Assembly: GCA_027011835.1 (NCBI GenBank)
Contig: JALUZN010000124.1
Coordinates: 1-6,649, forward strand
Source of the DNA: Draconibacterium sp.
GTDB lineage: Bacteria > Bacteroidota > Bacteroidia > Bacteroidales > Prolixibacteraceae
Direction: 5' to 3'
DNA length: 6,649 nt
Part shown: positions 6,202 through 6,649 of the stretch, one piece after another
How positions within the stretch are numbered: the first letter of the stretch is position 1
Layout: every line of letters starts with the position of its first letter
Notes under the pieces: generated by a model
The model's database searches: none
What the model saw: the letters and a program-made list of their open reading frames with translations, nothing else
What the model was told of the DNA's origin: nothing
Made by a program: the position numbers and the translations under genes

Positions 6202-6649
6202 ATGCAATTAGTTATTAACACATACGGAACTTACGTACACATAAAAGACGAACTGTTTGAGATTACCCTTACAAAAGAAGGAGTGAAACAAAAGCACCAT
6301 TTTGCAAGCCAAAAAGTAACTTCTATTTTAATGAGCAAAGGCGCAGCAATTAGTACCGATGCCATTATTTTAGCTATGAAAAACAACATAGACATACTTG
6401 TTTTTGAATACGATGGGATGCCAATTGGCCGGTTTTGGCACAGCAGACCTGGAAGCACATCGCGCATTCGGAAACAACAATTGGAAGCAAGTTTGAACAG
6501 TACAGGAGTTGAGTGGGTACGAAAATGGTTGTCGAGCAAATTAGGCAATCAGGTTGCTTTTTTAAAGCGACTAAAAAACCACCGCCCAACAAAAAGCGAA
6601 CTTATTCAGGAGAAAATTGAGGCTATTTCGGCATTGAAAAGTAAAATAG
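6202..6649 (+). CDS. cas1: Cas1 integrase of the adaptation module, N-terminal part
   Basis: An open frame starts at the ATG at 6202 and runs off the right edge without a stop, giving 149 complete codons of an expected 320-340. Cas1 with Cas2 forms the integrase that inserts new spacers at the leader end of the array. The N-terminal beta domain is recognisable from MQLVINTYGTYVHIKD at 1-16, FASQKVTSILMSKGAAIST at 34-52 and the hydrophobic NIDILVFEYDGMPIGRFWH at 62-80. The start of the helical domain follows with SRIRKQQLEA at 87-96 and NQVAFLKRL at 116-124. The catalytic Glu, His and Asp lie beyond the window, so activity cannot be judged. The gene starts 11 bases after cas6. Nothing in the visible part suggests damage. 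Confidence 0.93.
   Translation, partial: MQLVINTYGTYVHIKDELFEITLTKEGVKQKHHFASQKVTSILMSKGAAISTDAIILAMKNNIDILVFEYDGMPIGRFWHSRPGSTSRIRKQQLEASLNSTGVEWVRKWLSSKLGNQVAFLKRLKNHRPTKSELIQEKIEAISALKSKI

Noticed and set aside
6231..6592. Two - strand ORFs of 105 and 72 codons opposite cas1
   Set aside because: Both are antisense to clearly coding cas1 sequence and overlap each other; no motif supports them.

Overview
The window is an interior slice of a type I-B CRISPR-Cas operon, with every gene on the + strand. AT-rich DNA, genes without strong Shine-Dalgarno sequences, a TTTG/TAnnTTT-like promoter and the particular Cas6 and DUF4143-ATPase families point to a member of the Bacteroidota. That host assignment is inference from sequence style, not from a marker gene.

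Layout. Positions 1-101 hold the last 32 codons of a gene that by position and ending is probably cas8b. Next come cas7 of the Csh2 family (127-1038), cas5 of the Cas5h type (1028-1789, overlapping cas7 by 11 bases) and a full-length HD-nuclease/helicase cas3 (1792-4203). A 131-base gap follows. It contains a 46-base near-perfect palindrome, a second stem that competes with it, and a plausible Bacteroidota promoter. After the gap lie an AAA ATPase with a C-terminal DUF4143-type region (4335-5519), a Cas6b-type crRNA endonuclease (5531-6190) and the first 149 codons of cas1 (6202 to the window end).

How the parts work together. Cas6 cuts the pre-crRNA. Cas8b, Cas7 and Cas5 form the Cascade surveillance complex around the crRNA. 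Cas3 is recruited to unwind and degrade the bound target. Cas1, with a Cas2 not in view, inserts new spacers. No CRISPR array, cas2 or cas4 is visible here, although the array and cas2 would be expected just past the right edge.

The unusual part is the stretch between cas3 and cas1. Type I-B loci commonly carry cas4 here and cas6 at the other end of the operon. In this locus an ATPase from a family not normally counted as Cas occupies the position, with its own probable promoter and tight 11-base spacing to cas6 and then cas1. It may be a passenger gene that captured transcription of cas6-cas1, or an accessory protein of this CRISPR system. The sequence alone does not decide between these.
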